This document shows positions 16,856-25,239 of a stretch of DNA of 64,000 nucleotides, piece after piece. The notes under the pieces were generated by a model. That model was not told where the DNA came from. It saw only the letters and a program-made list of their open reading frames with translations, and ran no database searches. The translations under genes were made by a program, and so were the position numbers. Position 1 is the stretch's first letter. Each line of letters starts with the position of its first letter. This DNA comes from Bacillota bacterium (lineage in GTDB: Bacteria; Bacillota; Clostridia; Lachnospirales; Cellulosilyticaceae). The DNA lies in the NCBI GenBank assembly GCA_023393125.1, contig JAEWMQ010000095.1:62001-126000 (forward strand), written 5' to 3'.

Positions 16856-17008
16856 GTGAGAGTACAAATTACTTTAGCTTGCGAAGATTGCAAGCGCAGA
16901 AACTACAACATGACTAAGGATAAAAAAACACATCCTGATCGCATGGAAACAAAGAAATACTGCAGATTCTGTCAAACACACACATTACACAAAGAAACTA
17001 AAAAATAG
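16856..17008 (+). CDS. rpmG: 50S ribosomal protein L33, zinc type
   Basis: 50 residues, GTG start with SD GGAGGTG; shorter than the supplied ORFs but clear. It begins MRVQITLACEDCKRRNY and has two CxxC pairs (C9/C12 and C36/C39), so it is the zinc-binding C+ form. L33 binds 23S rRNA near the exit site of the large subunit. Its position directly before secE and nusG is the usual Firmicutes order. In species with several L33 copies the zinc form is replaced under zinc shortage; no other copy is visible here. Confidence 0.96.
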   Translation: MRVQITLACEDCKRRNYNMTKDKKTHPDRMETKKYCRFCQTHTLHKETKK

Positions 17009-17044
17009 TTTTGTGTAACAAAACGCCAGGGAGGAAGTGGATTT

Positions 17045-17236
17045 ATGATAGGGTTTTTTAAAGACTTCATTGCTGAAAGCAAACGAGTTGTATGGCCTAA
17101 CAAAGAGGAACTTACTAAATTGACCTTAAATGTTTTAGGACTATCTATTATTGTGGCAATTATAATCTATATCATGGACTTTGCTATTAATGGCGGAATC
17201 GGAGTTCTTGAGAACTTAATTAAAGGATTATTATAA
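17045..17236 (+). CDS. secE: Preprotein translocase subunit SecE
   Basis: 63 residues, the short single-span form of Gram-positive bacteria. A cytoplasmic amphipathic part (FIAESKRVVWPNKEEL, with the conserved VVWP) precedes one membrane helix (VLGLSIIVAIIIYIMDF). SecE clamps the two halves of SecY in the SecYEG channel. SD GGGAGGAAG 6-8 nt upstream. Its stop shares a base with an ATG of the next reading frame, and nusG follows after 14 nt from its better start. Confidence 0.96.
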   Translation: MIGFFKDFIAESKRVVWPNKEELTKLTLNVLGLSIIVAIIIYIMDFAINGGIGVLENLIKGLL

Positions 17237-17250
17237 TGGAGGAACGACCT

Positions 17251-17769
17251 ATGGAAAAGGCGAGATGGTATGTAGTTCATACTTTTTCTGGATATGAAAA
17301 CAAAGTAAAAGCGAATATTGAGAAAGCGATTAAAAATCGTAATATGGAAGAGCTCATCCATGCCGTTGAAGTTCCTTTGCAACAAGAAGTAGAAGAAAAG
17401 AATGGTGTTAAAAAGACTGTTCAACGTAAAACATTCCCTGGTTATGTATTAGTTAAGATGGTAATGACTGATGATACTTGGTATGTAGTGAGAAACACTA
17501 GAGGAGTTACAGGATTTGTTGGGCCAGACTCTAAGCCAGTTAGTCTATCATTAGAAGAAGTAAAGAACATGGGGATCGAGCTTTACGGACCAGCTCCAAA
17601 AGTTAAGATAGGTGATGCAGTAACCCTACTTACAGGAGCCTTTGAAAATTCTGAAGGAATTGTTAAAGAAATTCACCAATCTAAAGGTACTATTGTTGTA
17701 TCAGTAAGCGGATTTGGTAGAGAGTTCCCTGTTGAGGTAAGTATGAATCAAGTAGAGATATTTGAGTAA
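17251..17769 (+). CDS. nusG: Transcription elongation/termination factor NusG
   Basis: 172 residues when started at 17251 (MEKARWYVVH); the upstream in-frame ATG at 17236 would have no SD, whereas GGAGG sits 8 nt before 17251. The NGN domain includes WYVVHTFSGYE, KTVQRKTFPGYVLVKM and TRGVTGFVG; the C-terminal KOW domain includes KIGDAVTLLTGAFENSEG. NusG binds the RNA polymerase clamp helices and links polymerase to ribosomal S10 or Rho; in Firmicutes it also promotes pausing. Confidence 0.97.
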   Translation: MEKARWYVVHTFSGYENKVKANIEKAIKNRNMEELIHAVEVPLQQEVEEKNGVKKTVQRKTFPGYVLVKMVMTDDTWYVVRNTRGVTGFVGPDSKPVSLSLEEVKNMGIELYGPAPKVKIGDAVTLLTGAFENSEGIVKEIHQSKGTIVVSVSGFGREFPVEVSMNQVEIFE

Positions 17770-17848
17770 TACTTTCCTTAAAGGAAGCTACACTTAATGA
17801 AATGTAGACTTCAATATATGAGTAATCATTAAATTACAAAGCGCGCGA

Positions 17849-17876
17849 GTGGGAGGGAATTCCCCGCGAATACCAC
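17849..17876 (+). promoter_or_regulatory. L1-binding mRNA site before rplK (23S mimic)
   Basis: GTGGGAGGG and AATACCAC flank a small GC hairpin, forming a stem GTGG/CCAC with an internal loop. The same bases (GTGGGAG and ATACCAC) form the L1-binding stalk of 23S rRNA. It lies 21 nt before the rplK start, so free L1 could block translation of the rplKA mRNA. Confidence 0.8.
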
Positions 17877-17897
17877 ATTTTTTAGGAGGTAACGGTA

Positions 17898-18323
17898 ATG
17901 GCAAAAAAAGTTACAGGTATGATTAAATTACAAATTGCAGCTGGTAAGGCAACTCCAGCTCCACCAGTTGGTCCAGCACTTGGTCAGCACGGTGTAAATA
18001 TCGTTCAATTTACAAAAGAGTTTAATGAAAGAACAGCTAAAGATGCAGGTCTTATCATTCCAGTAGTAATTACTGTATATGCAGATAGATCTTTCTCTTT
18101 CATTACAAAAACTCCACCAGCAGCAGTTCTTTTAAAGAAAGCTTGCAAACTTGAGTCTGGTTCTCCAAACTCTATTAAACAAAAAGTTGCAACAATTTCT
18201 AAAGAAGAAATTACAAAAATTGCAGAACTTAAAATGCCTGACTTAAACGCAGGTAGCCTTGAAGCAGCTATTAGCATGATTGCTGGTACAGCTCGTTCAA
18301 TGGGTATCACAGTTCAAGAATAA
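17898..18323 (+). CDS. rplK: 50S ribosomal protein L11
   Basis: 141 residues, standard length, SD TAGGAGGT. The N-terminal domain has the proline-rich PAPPVGPALGQHGVNI, the thiostrepton-sensitive hinge region; the C-terminal domain (SIKQKVATISKEEI, AGTARSMGI) binds the GTPase-centre rRNA. L11 forms the base of the L7/L12 stalk where EF-G and EF-Tu act. Its mRNA carries an L1-binding structure directly upstream and is followed by rplA, the conserved order. Confidence 0.98.
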   Translation: MAKKVTGMIKLQIAAGKATPAPPVGPALGQHGVNIVQFTKEFNERTAKDAGLIIPVVITVYADRSFSFITKTPPAAVLLKKACKLESGSPNSIKQKVATISKEEITKIAELKMPDLNAGSLEAAISMIAGTARSMGITVQE

Positions 18324-18374
18324 TTATTAATCGGTTTTAAATCAATTTATAAATTAGGCGCGTAATCTATTTAC

Positions 18375-18403
18375 GTGGGAGGGCACTGCCCCGCTAATAC
18401 CAC
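18375..18403 (+). promoter_or_regulatory. Second L1-binding mRNA site, before rplA
   Basis: GTGGGAGGG, a short loop and GCCCC, then AATACCAC: the same 23S-like L1 target as at 17849-17876, ending one base before the rplA SD. Duplicated sites within one operon suggest that each cistron is repressed separately. Confidence 0.8.
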
Positions 18404-18417
18404 AAGGAGGTAAAGTG

Positions 18418-19113
18418 ATGAAAAGAGGAAAAAAATATATTGAAGCTGCTAAATTAGTAGACCGTGCAGCGGTTTATGATCCAGCAGAAGTATTTGAATT
18501 AGTAGGAAAAACATCAACTGCTAAATTTGATGAAACAGTTGAAGCTCACATTAAATTAGGTGTAGACAGCCGTCACGCTGATCAACAAGTTCGTGGTGCT
18601 ATCGTATTACCACATGGTACAGGTAAAACTCAAAGAGTTTTAGTGTTCGCTAAAGGTGCAAAAGCTGATGAAGCTTTAGCAGCAGGTGCTGACTTCGTTG
18701 GTGGAGAAGATTTAATTCCAAAAATCCAAGGCGAAGGTTGGTTTGAATTCGACGTTGTAGTAGCAACTCCAGATATGATGGGTGTTGTTGGTAGACTTGG
18801 TCGTGTACTTGGACCAAAAGGTTTAATGCCAAACCCTAAAGCTGGTACAGTTACTATGGACGTAACAAAAGCAATCAACGATATCAAAGCAGGTAAAATC
18901 GAGTACCGTCTTGACAAAACAAACATTATCCACGTTCCAATTGGTAAAGTATCATTTGGTGCTGAAAAATTACAAGACAACTTCCACGCATTAATGAGTG
19001 CAGTTATAAAAGCAAAACCAGCTGCTGCAAAAGGTCAATACCTTCGTAGCATCTCTGTATCAACTACAATGGGTCCTGGAATCAAAGTAAACCCAATGAA
19101 AGCTGATCAATAA
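18418..19113 (+). CDS. rplA: 50S ribosomal protein L1
   Basis: 231 residues with the start at ATG 18418, 7 nt after AAGGAGG; a GTG three bases earlier is also in frame. Family segments VDSRHADQQVRGAIVLPHGTG, MGVVGRLGRVLGPKGLMPNPK and YRLDKTNIIHVPIGK are intact. L1 binds the mobile stalk of 23S rRNA at the E site and, as free protein, represses its own mRNA at a stalk-like structure; two such structures are visible upstream. A strong terminator follows. Confidence 0.98.
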   Translation: MKRGKKYIEAAKLVDRAAVYDPAEVFELVGKTSTAKFDETVEAHIKLGVDSRHADQQVRGAIVLPHGTGKTQRVLVFAKGAKADEALAAGADFVGGEDLIPKIQGEGWFEFDVVVATPDMMGVVGRLGRVLGPKGLMPNPKAGTVTMDVTKAINDIKAGKIEYRLDKTNIIHVPIGKVSFGAEKLQDNFHALMSAVIKAKPAAAKGQYLRSISVSTTMGPGIKVNPMKADQ

Positions 19114-19127
19114 TAAGTTGGTATGTG

Positions 19128-19175
19128 AAAAGAGTTAATATAGCTAATAGGCTATATTAACTCTTTTGTTTTTAT
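19128..19175 (+). terminator. Rho-independent terminator after rplA
   Basis: A 17-bp perfect stem (aaaagagttaatatagc with its complement) around a 6-nt loop, followed by a T-rich tail. It separates the rplKA transcript from the next gene. Confidence 0.92.
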
Positions 19176-19298
19176 AGATAAATATAAAATTCGTTTGTGT
19201 ACTTATATAATATGATATAATAATGAAAAGATGAGTGGGTTTGTTAAGTATATAGAGCAAGAAGAAAATGGAGAGAGATTAAAAGTGTGGAGGTGTTC

Positions 19299-19727
19299 AT
19301 GGAAGCGTTATTACAGCTATTAAAAGAGATAGAAGCGTTATTAGAACAAATAAGTGTCATTACGGCCAATCAAACAACTATACTATTACAAGAACCTAAA
19401 GCAGCAGAAGAAGAAAATGAGGTTCTAGCTATATTAGAAAATATGGTTGAATACAAAGAGGAATTAATTCTAGCAGTAGAAAAGAAAGAAATAGACTTTG
19501 AAACATTATATAGTCAAAATAAAGCTCAGATTACAAATCCAGACCATATTAAAGTATTTAAACACTATGTAGCTAATATACTTAGCAAAAAAGAAGAGAT
19601 AAAAGAAGCCGAGCAAGCTAACGTAGTCATTATGCAAGGGAGAGCAGTTAGAAAAGTTAAACAGGTAGAGCTTCCCAAGAATCCACAGCAAGTCACACAG
19701 GCTTATAGAAATAATGTGATTAAGTAA
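19299..19727 (+). CDS. Small coiled-coil protein, FlgN-like
   Basis: 142 residues from ATG 19299; GGAGG ends 5 nt upstream and overlaps an in-frame GTG at 19287. It is almost entirely helical and charged, with a long heptad-like first half (LLQLLKEIEALLEQI) and a second helix with KHYVANILSKKEEIKEAEQAN. The size and pattern resemble FlgN flagellar chaperones, which bind hook-associated proteins, but no diagnostic residue is present and no flagellar gene is in the window. It sits between rplA and rplJ, which are usually adjacent, and is isolated by the rplA terminator and the rplJ promoter. The function is unproven. Confidence 0.6.
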   Translation: MEALLQLLKEIEALLEQISVITANQTTILLQEPKAAEEENEVLAILENMVEYKEELILAVEKKEIDFETLYSQNKAQITNPDHIKVFKHYVANILSKKEEIKEAEQANVVIMQGRAVRKVKQVELPKNPQQVTQAYRNNVIK

Positions 19728-19754
19728 CTGATTGATTGTGTGAATGGATGGGGA

Positions 19755-19779
19755 AAATGAAGAATGAAGAATGAGTAGG
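19755..19779 (+). repeat. Copy of dispersed attaagaatgaagaa-type intergenic repeat
   Basis: Contains the gaagaatgaagaatgagtag pattern shared with intergenic stretches near 35.3, 35.6, 52.1 and 57.6 kb. It lies between the FlgN-like gene and the rplJ promoter. Confidence 0.4.
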
Positions 19780-19885
19780 AACAGTAAAGTAGGCCATTAT
19801 TATTTTAAATTCTTGGCTATCCCAAGGACAATGATGGATACTAAAATAGTATGCTATTAGGTAAAATATTCTAAAGATAAATAGG

Positions 19886-19914
19886 TTGACAAGCCTGGGT
19901 GCAAGTGATATACT
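19886..19914 (+). promoter_or_regulatory. Promoter for rplJL-rpoBC
   Basis: Consensus TTGACA, 17-bp spacer, TATACT. Transcription would begin about 20 bp before the L10 leader structure. Confidence 0.88.
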
Positions 19915-19937
19915 CTTACTTGTTAATAAATGAATAC

Positions 19938-20045
19938 TGTGCCGCAGACAGTAGGTGTCCCACCGGGACATAACGTATAACAACCTACCGAGGTCTTTAT
20001 AATAAGGACGGAAGTGTGTCGTTTTGCCTGCGGAGATGTGCAAGA
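19938..20045 (+). promoter_or_regulatory. L10 leader RNA (autoregulatory)
   Basis: Has the characteristic L10 leader segments: CCGCAGACAGTAGGTG, then CCTACCGAGGT with the kink-turn-like asymmetry, and a closing CCTGCGGAG that pairs with the first block. L10-L12 complexes bind this structure and repress rplJL. It ends about 36 nt before the rplJ start. Confidence 0.87.
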
Positions 20046-20081
20046 CGATTTTTTTATGCAATAAAACAAGGAGGTGTAACA

Positions 20082-20567
20082 ATGGCAAAAGTAGAACAAA
20101 AACAAGTAGTTGTTAACCAAATTAAAGAAAAACTTAACGGAGCTTCTTCAGTTTTATTAGTAGACTACCGTGGTCTTACAGTAGAACAAGATACTAAACT
20201 TCGTAAAGATCTTCGTGAAGCAGGTGTTGAGTACAAAGTTTACAAAAACACTATGGTTAACTTTGCTATCGAAGGTACAGAGTTCGCTGAGATCTCTAAA
20301 GATCTTGAAGGACCAACAGCTATTGCTATTTCATATGCAGATGCAACAGCAGGTCCAAGAATTCTTGCTAAAGTAGCTAAAGAAAATGACAAATTAGAAT
20401 TCAAATCAGGTGTTGTAGAAGGTAACTACTACGACGCTAATGGTATGATGGCTATCGGTAATATCGCTCCTAGAGAAGAATTACTTGGCCGTTTACTTGG
20501 AAGCTTCAAATCACCTATCGCAAGCTTTGCACGTGTTATCAAACAAGTGGCAGAAAAAGAAGCATAG
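20082..20567 (+). CDS. rplJ: 50S ribosomal protein L10
   Basis: 161 residues from ATG 20082, 5 nt after AAGGAGGTG; the longer in-frame reading to 20016 runs through the leader RNA and is not real. The N-terminal rRNA-binding domain includes SSVLLVDYRGLTV, LREAGVEYKVYKNTM and REELLGRLLGSFKSP; the C-terminal helix binds L7/L12 dimers. L10 anchors the stalk that recruits translational GTPases. With L12 it represses its own mRNA at the leader at 19938-20045. Confidence 0.98.
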   Translation: MAKVEQKQVVVNQIKEKLNGASSVLLVDYRGLTVEQDTKLRKDLREAGVEYKVYKNTMVNFAIEGTEFAEISKDLEGPTAIAISYADATAGPRILAKVAKENDKLEFKSGVVEGNYYDANGMMAIGNIAPREELLGRLLGSFKSPIASFARVIKQVAEKEA

Positions 20568-20623
20568 GATTAGTACGAAACTTAAAAATAATATATTAAT
20601 TAAAATTTACGGAGGTGCTTACA

Positions 20624-20995
20624 ATGGCAAAATTATCAATCCAAGAAATTATCGATGCAGTTAAAGAATTAACTATCTTAGAATTAAACGAATTAGTAAC
20701 AGCTTGTGAAGAAGAATTTGGTGTATCAGCAGCAGCAGGTGTTATGGTAGCAGGTCCTGCAGCAGGTGCAGCAGCAGAAGAAAAAACAGACTTCGATGTT
20801 GAATTAACAGAAGCTGGCGCAGAAAAAATCAAAGTTATCAAAGTTGTTCGTGAAATCACAGGTCTTGGCTTAAAAGAAGCTAAAGAAGCTGTAGATGGAG
20901 CTCCAAAAGTTCTTAAAGAAGGCGTAGCTAAAGATGAAGCTGAGTCAATCAAAGCTAAATTAGAAGAAGTTGGCGCTAAAGTTACATTAAAATAA
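20624..20995 (+). CDS. rplL: 50S ribosomal protein L7/L12
   Basis: 123 residues from ATG 20624 (SD GGAGGTG; the in-frame TTG nine bases earlier is not needed). An N-terminal dimerisation domain (SIQEIIDAVKELTILELNELV) is joined by an Ala-rich hinge (AAAGVMVAGPAAGAAA) to the factor-binding C-terminal domain (EKIKVIKVVREITGLGLKEAK). It is present in several copies per ribosome and contacts EF-G and EF-Tu. A perfect palindromic terminator follows and probably reduces read-through into rpoB. Confidence 0.98.
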   Translation: MAKLSIQEIIDAVKELTILELNELVTACEEEFGVSAAAGVMVAGPAAGAAAEEKTDFDVELTEAGAEKIKVIKVVREITGLGLKEAKEAVDGAPKVLKEGVAKDEAESIKAKLEEVGAKVTLK

Positions 20996-21006
20996 TTCAT
21001 AAATGC

Positions 21007-21036
21007 AAAAGGTAGCTCGTACGAGCTACCTTTTTT
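21007..21036 (+). terminator. Terminator/attenuator after rplL
   Basis: Perfect 20-nt palindrome GGTAGCTCGTACGAGCTACC followed by six T. Since rpoBC have no strong promoter of their own in view, it probably acts as an attenuator that lowers rpoBC expression relative to rplJL. Confidence 0.88.
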
Positions 21037-21365
21037 GTTACTAAATTGTAAAGGGAATACCCCTTGAAACAAGTATTTAGCAATGATATGCTTAGAATGA
21101 GTTATGCCGCTGCTTGTATATAAAAAAATAAAGGGGTTGACTAACCCCTTGTTTTGTGATAGCATTATAAAATGCGCTAATATGCTATATAATATGTAGT
21201 TTTTTCCTTATTATAGCATAGTAACTCGCTATTTACAATACATATTCACATTTAAAAACTTTTGCTTATCAAGGCATTAGCCGTGAGTATGTCACATTTT
21301 AAACCTATTTCGGAACAATGCATTAACGTGCATTATTTATAAATTTTGCAAGGGGTGAGGAACAC
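21037..21365 (+). promoter_or_regulatory. rpoB upstream region with second hairpin
   Basis: About 330 bases without a gene. It holds an 8-bp hairpin (aaggggtt/aacccctt, 21131-21150) followed by GTTTTG, which looks like a second weak attenuator. A TATAAT at 21188-21193 has only a poor -35 (TTATAA) 17 bp upstream, so an rpoB promoter is possible but weakly supported. Nothing else is recognised. Confidence 0.4.
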
Positions 21366-24300
21366 ATGCAAAAATCTAAAATGCGTCCAGTTAACATGGG
21401 CAAACAAATTCGCATGAGCTACGCTAAAACAGAAGATGGAGTATTAGAAATTCCTAATCTTGTGGAGCTTCAACGTTCATCTTATGAATGGTTTTTAAAT
21501 GAAGGTCTTAAAGAAGTATTCGAAGACATCTCTCCTATTACTGATTTTAATGGTAATCTCATTTTAGAATTTGTTGATTTTTATTTAGACAGCAAACCAA
21601 AGTATACAATTGAAGAATGTAGAGAAAGAGATGCTACTTATTGTGCGCCTCTTAAAGTAAAAGCTCGTCTTCATAATAAAGAAACAGGCACAAGCGTTGA
21701 TAGTGAAGTGTTCATGGGTGATTTCCCACTTATGACAGAAAACGCTACCTTCATTATTAATGGTGCAGAACGTGTTATTGTTAGCCAATTAGTACGTTCA
21801 CCTGGTATTTATTATGATATTGCTTATGACAAAACAGGTAAAAAATTATTCTCAGCGTCAGTTATCCCAAACCGTGGTGCTTGGCTAGAATATGAAACAG
21901 ACTCTAATGATATTTTCTACGTACGTGTAGACCGTACACGTAAAGTGCCTATTACAGTTCTTTTACGTTCATTAGGCCTTGGTAGTGATGCAGAAATTAT
22001 TGAAAAATTTGGTGAAGAGCCTAAAATACTTGAAACAATTCAAAAGGATACAAGTAAGACATATGAAGAAGGTCTTCTTGAAATGTATAAGCGTATACGT
22101 CCAGGTGAGCCACCTACAGTAGATAGCGCTGAAACACTCCTTAGAAATATGTTCTTTGATCCAAAACGTTACGACCTTGCAAAAGTAGGACGTTATAAAT
22201 TTAATAAGAAGTTAGCACTTCGTAACCGTGTTATGGGACTTACACTTGCAGATAACGTTATTGATCCTTTTACTGGTGAGATTGTAGCAAGCGAAGGTGA
22301 CAAAATTACAGTAGCATTAGCAAATGCTATCCAAAACACAGGTATTGAAGCTATTTATGTTAACGTATCAAATTCAGACAAGCCTCTCAAAATTATTACT
22401 AACAGAACAGTAGAACTTAACCATTTTGTAGATATTAATCCAGAAGAGCTTGGCATTAAAGATACAGTATATTATCCAGTTCTTGAAGAAATTTTAGAAC
22501 AATATCATGATATAGAAGAAATTAAAGCAGAAATTAAAGCTAGAAAAGCTGACCTTATTCCAAAATGCATTACCTTAGATGATATTTTTGCATCTATTAA
22601 CTATAATATGCATTTAGAATATGAAATTGGTAATACAGATGACATCGACCACTTAGGTAACAGACGTATCCGTGGTGTAGGTGAATTATTCCAAAACCAA
22701 TTCCGTATTGGTCTTTCTCGTATGGAAAGAGTAGTTCGTGAAAGAATGACTATTCAAGATCAAGAAGCTGTTAGTCCACAAGCGTTTATAAATATCCGCC
22801 CAGTGTCATCAGCTATCAAAGAATTCTTTGGTAGTTCACAATTATCACAATTCATGGACCATAACAACCCTCTTGCCGAACTTACTCATAAAAGAAGATT
22901 ATCAGCTCTTGGACCAGGTGGTCTTTCTAGAGAGCGTGCAGGCTTCGAAGTTCGTGACGTTCACTATTCTCACTATGGACGTATGTGCCCTATTGAGACA
23001 CCTGAAGGTCCAAACATCGGTCTAATCAACTCACTTGCAACATTTGCTCGTATTAATGAATATGGGTTTATTGAAGCACCATATCGTGTGATTGATAAGT
23101 CTGGTCCAGAACCAAGACTTACTGATGAGATTGTTTATATTACTGCTGATGAAGAAGAGAAATACACTGTTTGTCAAGCTACAGAAGAGTTTGATGAAGA
23201 AGGTTACTTCATTAATAAACGTGTTACTGCTCGTCATGCAGAAGATATTCTTGACTATGACTATAGAAAAATTGACTTAATGGACGTTTCTACAAAACAA
23301 ATCGTTTCTGTAGCGACTGCATTAATTCCTTTCCTTGAAAACGATGATGCTAACCGTGCCTTAATGGGTGCGAACATGCAACGTCAAGCAGTACCACTTA
23401 TTTCTACAAATAGCCCAATTGTTGCAACAGGTATGGAGTACAAAATTGGTATTGACTCTGGTGCATTAGCTGTAGCTAGAGAAGATGGTGTTGTAGAAAA
23501 ATGTACAGCTAAAGAAATTGTTATTAAAGATAATGAGGGTAAAAAACACTCATATAAATTAGAGAAATTTGAACGTAGTAATGCTGGTACATGTATTAAT
23601 CAAAGACCAGTAGTTAACAAAGGAGATATCGTTAAGAAAGGTGATGTCTTAGCTGACGGACCTTCTACTCAAAACGGTGAGCTTGCTCTTGGTCAAAATC
23701 CACTTATTGGATTCATGACATGGGAAGGTTACAACTATGAGGATGCTATTCTTCTTAGTGAAAGACTTGTTCAAGATGATATTTACACTTCAATTCATAT
23801 TGAAGAATATGAAGTTGAAGCACGTGATACAAAAGTTGGTCCAGAGGAAATCACAAGAGATATTCCAAACGTAGGTGAAGATGCGCTTAAAGACCTTGAT
23901 GAAAGAGGTATTATCCGTATTGGTGCTGAAGTTCGTTCTGGAGATATCTTAGTAGGTCGTGTAACACCTAAAGGTGAAACAGAGCTTACAGCAGAAGAAA
24001 GATTACTTCGTGCAATCTTTGGTGAAAAAGTAAGAGAAGTAAGAGATACTTCACTTCGTGTACCTCATGGTGAAGCTGGTATTATCGTAGATGTTAAGAT
24101 TTTCACTCGTGAAAATGGAGATGAACTTGACCCAGGTGTTAACAAAATGGTTCGTTGTTATATCGCTCAAAAGAGAAAAATCTCTGTTGGTGATAAAATG
24201 GCGGGTCGTCACGGTAACAAGGGTGTTATCTCAAGAGTACTTCCAGTAGAAGATATGCCATTCCTTCCAAATGGTCGTCCTCTTGATATCGTTCTTAACC

Positions 24301-25217
24301 CATTAGGGGTACCATCACGTATGAATATCGGTCAGGTACTTGAAGTCCACTTAGGACTTGCAGCTAAAGCACTTGGCTTTAAGATTGAAACACCTGTATT
24401 TAATGGTGCATCAGAGCATGACATTATGGATACTCTTGAAATGGCTAATGATTATATTAACTGGTCATGGGAAGAGTTTGAAGAAAAATGGTCACAAAAA
24501 GTAGATGAAAGTGTCATTAAATATCTTTATGACAATAAAGACCATAGAGCAGAATGGAAAGGGGTACCAATTGATAGAACTGGTAAGATCCGTTTAAGAG
24601 ATGGACGTACTGGAGAAGAATTTGATAACCCTGTAACTGTTGGATACATGCACTACCTTAAACTTCACCATTTAGTTGATGATAAGATGCATGCTCGTTC
24701 AACTGGTCCATATGCAACAATCACACAACAACCACTTGGTGGTAAAGCACAATTTGGTGGACAACGTTTTGGTGAGATGGAGGTTTGGGCACTTGAAGCT
24801 TATGGTGCTGCATACACACTTCAAGAAATCTTAACGATTAAGTCAGATGACGTTGTAGGCCGTGTTAAAACTTATGAATCTATCGTTAAAGGTGAAAATA
24901 TACCTGAACCAGGTATTCCAGAATCATTTAAAGTATTGCTCAAAGAACTTCAATCACTTTCACTTGACATTAGAGTATTAACAAGCAATATGACAGAAGT
25001 TGATATTAAAGAGAGTGTTGAAGAAGGTGAAGGCATTGCACCTAATGTGGAAGTATTAGATGAAGTACCAGAAGATGGTTACCTTGAAGAGAACCTTGAT
25101 CTTGAAGGAGAACTTGATGCAGAACCAGATTTATTTGATGATAGTATTGAATTAGATTTTGAACCTGAAGACGACATAATCTTCGAAGATGATGGATTAG
25201 GTGATTTAGATTTATAA
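21366..25217 (+). CDS. rpoB: RNA polymerase subunit beta
   Basis: 1283 residues, longer than the ~1190 of Bacillus. The rifampicin-binding region (FGSSQLSQFMDHNNPLAELT, then HKRRLSALGPGG) has the sensitive-type residues. GDKMAGRHGNKG and the C-terminal clamp segment KAQFGGQRFGEMEVWALEAYG are intact. The last ~65 residues are an acidic tail with no Lys, Arg or His. Beta forms one pincer of the polymerase and part of the active centre with RpoC. SD GGGGTGAGG before ATG. It is followed 22 nt later by rpoC. Confidence 0.99.
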   Translation: MQKSKMRPVNMGKQIRMSYAKTEDGVLEIPNLVELQRSSYEWFLNEGLKEVFEDISPITDFNGNLILEFVDFYLDSKPKYTIEECRERDATYCAPLKVKARLHNKETGTSVDSEVFMGDFPLMTENATFIINGAERVIVSQLVRSPGIYYDIAYDKTGKKLFSASVIPNRGAWLEYETDSNDIFYVRVDRTRKVPITVLLRSLGLGSDAEIIEKFGEEPKILETIQKDTSKTYEEGLLEMYKRIRPGEPPTVDSAETLLRNMFFDPKRYDLAKVGRYKFNKKLALRNRVMGLTLADNVIDPFTGEIVASEGDKITVALANAIQNTGIEAIYVNVSNSDKPLKIITNRTVELNHFVDINPEELGIKDTVYYPVLEEILEQYHDIEEIKAEIKARKADLIPKCITLDDIFASINYNMHLEYEIGNTDDIDHLGNRRIRGVGELFQNQFRIGLSRMERVVRERMTIQDQEAVSPQAFINIRPVSSAIKEFFGSSQLSQFMDHNNPLAELTHKRRLSALGPGGLSRERAGFEVRDVHYSHYGRMCPIETPEGPNIGLINSLATFARINEYGFIEAPYRVIDKSGPEPRLTDEIVYITADEEEKYTVCQATEEFDEEGYFINKRVTARHAEDILDYDYRKIDLMDVSTKQIVSVATALIPFLENDDANRALMGANMQRQAVPLISTNSPIVATGMEYKIGIDSGALAVAREDGVVEKCTAKEIVIKDNEGKKHSYKLEKFERSNAGTCINQRPVVNKGDIVKKGDVLADGPSTQNGELALGQNPLIGFMTWEGYNYEDAILLSERLVQDDIYTSIHIEEYEVEARDTKVGPEEITRDIPNVGEDALKDLDERGIIRIGAEVRSGDILVGRVTPKGETELTAEERLLRAIFGEKVREVRDTSLRVPHGEAGIIVDVKIFTRENGDELDPGVNKMVRCYIAQKRKISVGDKMAGRHGNKGVISRVLPVEDMPFLPNGRPLDIVLNPLGVPSRMNIGQVLEVHLGLAAKALGFKIETPVFNGASEHDIMDTLEMANDYINWSWEEFEEKWSQKVDESVIKYLYDNKDHRAEWKGVPIDRTGKIRLRDGRTGEEFDNPVTVGYMHYLKLHHLVDDKMHARSTGPYATITQQPLGGKAQFGGQRFGEMEVWALEAYGAAYTLQEILTIKSDDVVGRVKTYESIVKGENIPEPGIPESFKVLLKELQSLSLDIRVLTSNMTEVDIKESVEEGEGIAPNVEVLDEVPEDGYLEENLDLEGELDAEPDLFDDSIELDFEPEDDIIFEDDGLGDLDL

Positions 25218-25239
25218 AAGTATGAAGGGAGTGCATAGC

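Noticed and set aside
16556..17044. tRNA gene near rpmG-secE, as found in some Firmicutes
   Set aside because: No cloverleaf, T-loop GTTCRA or anticodon arm could be found.
19720..20088. 122-codon minus-strand ORF across the rplJ promoter and L10 leader
   Set aside because: Lies over clear regulatory RNA on the other strand and has no SD or family.
20596..21165. 189-codon minus-strand ORF over rplL
   Set aside because: It is the shadow of rplL in another frame; low-complexity product and no SD.
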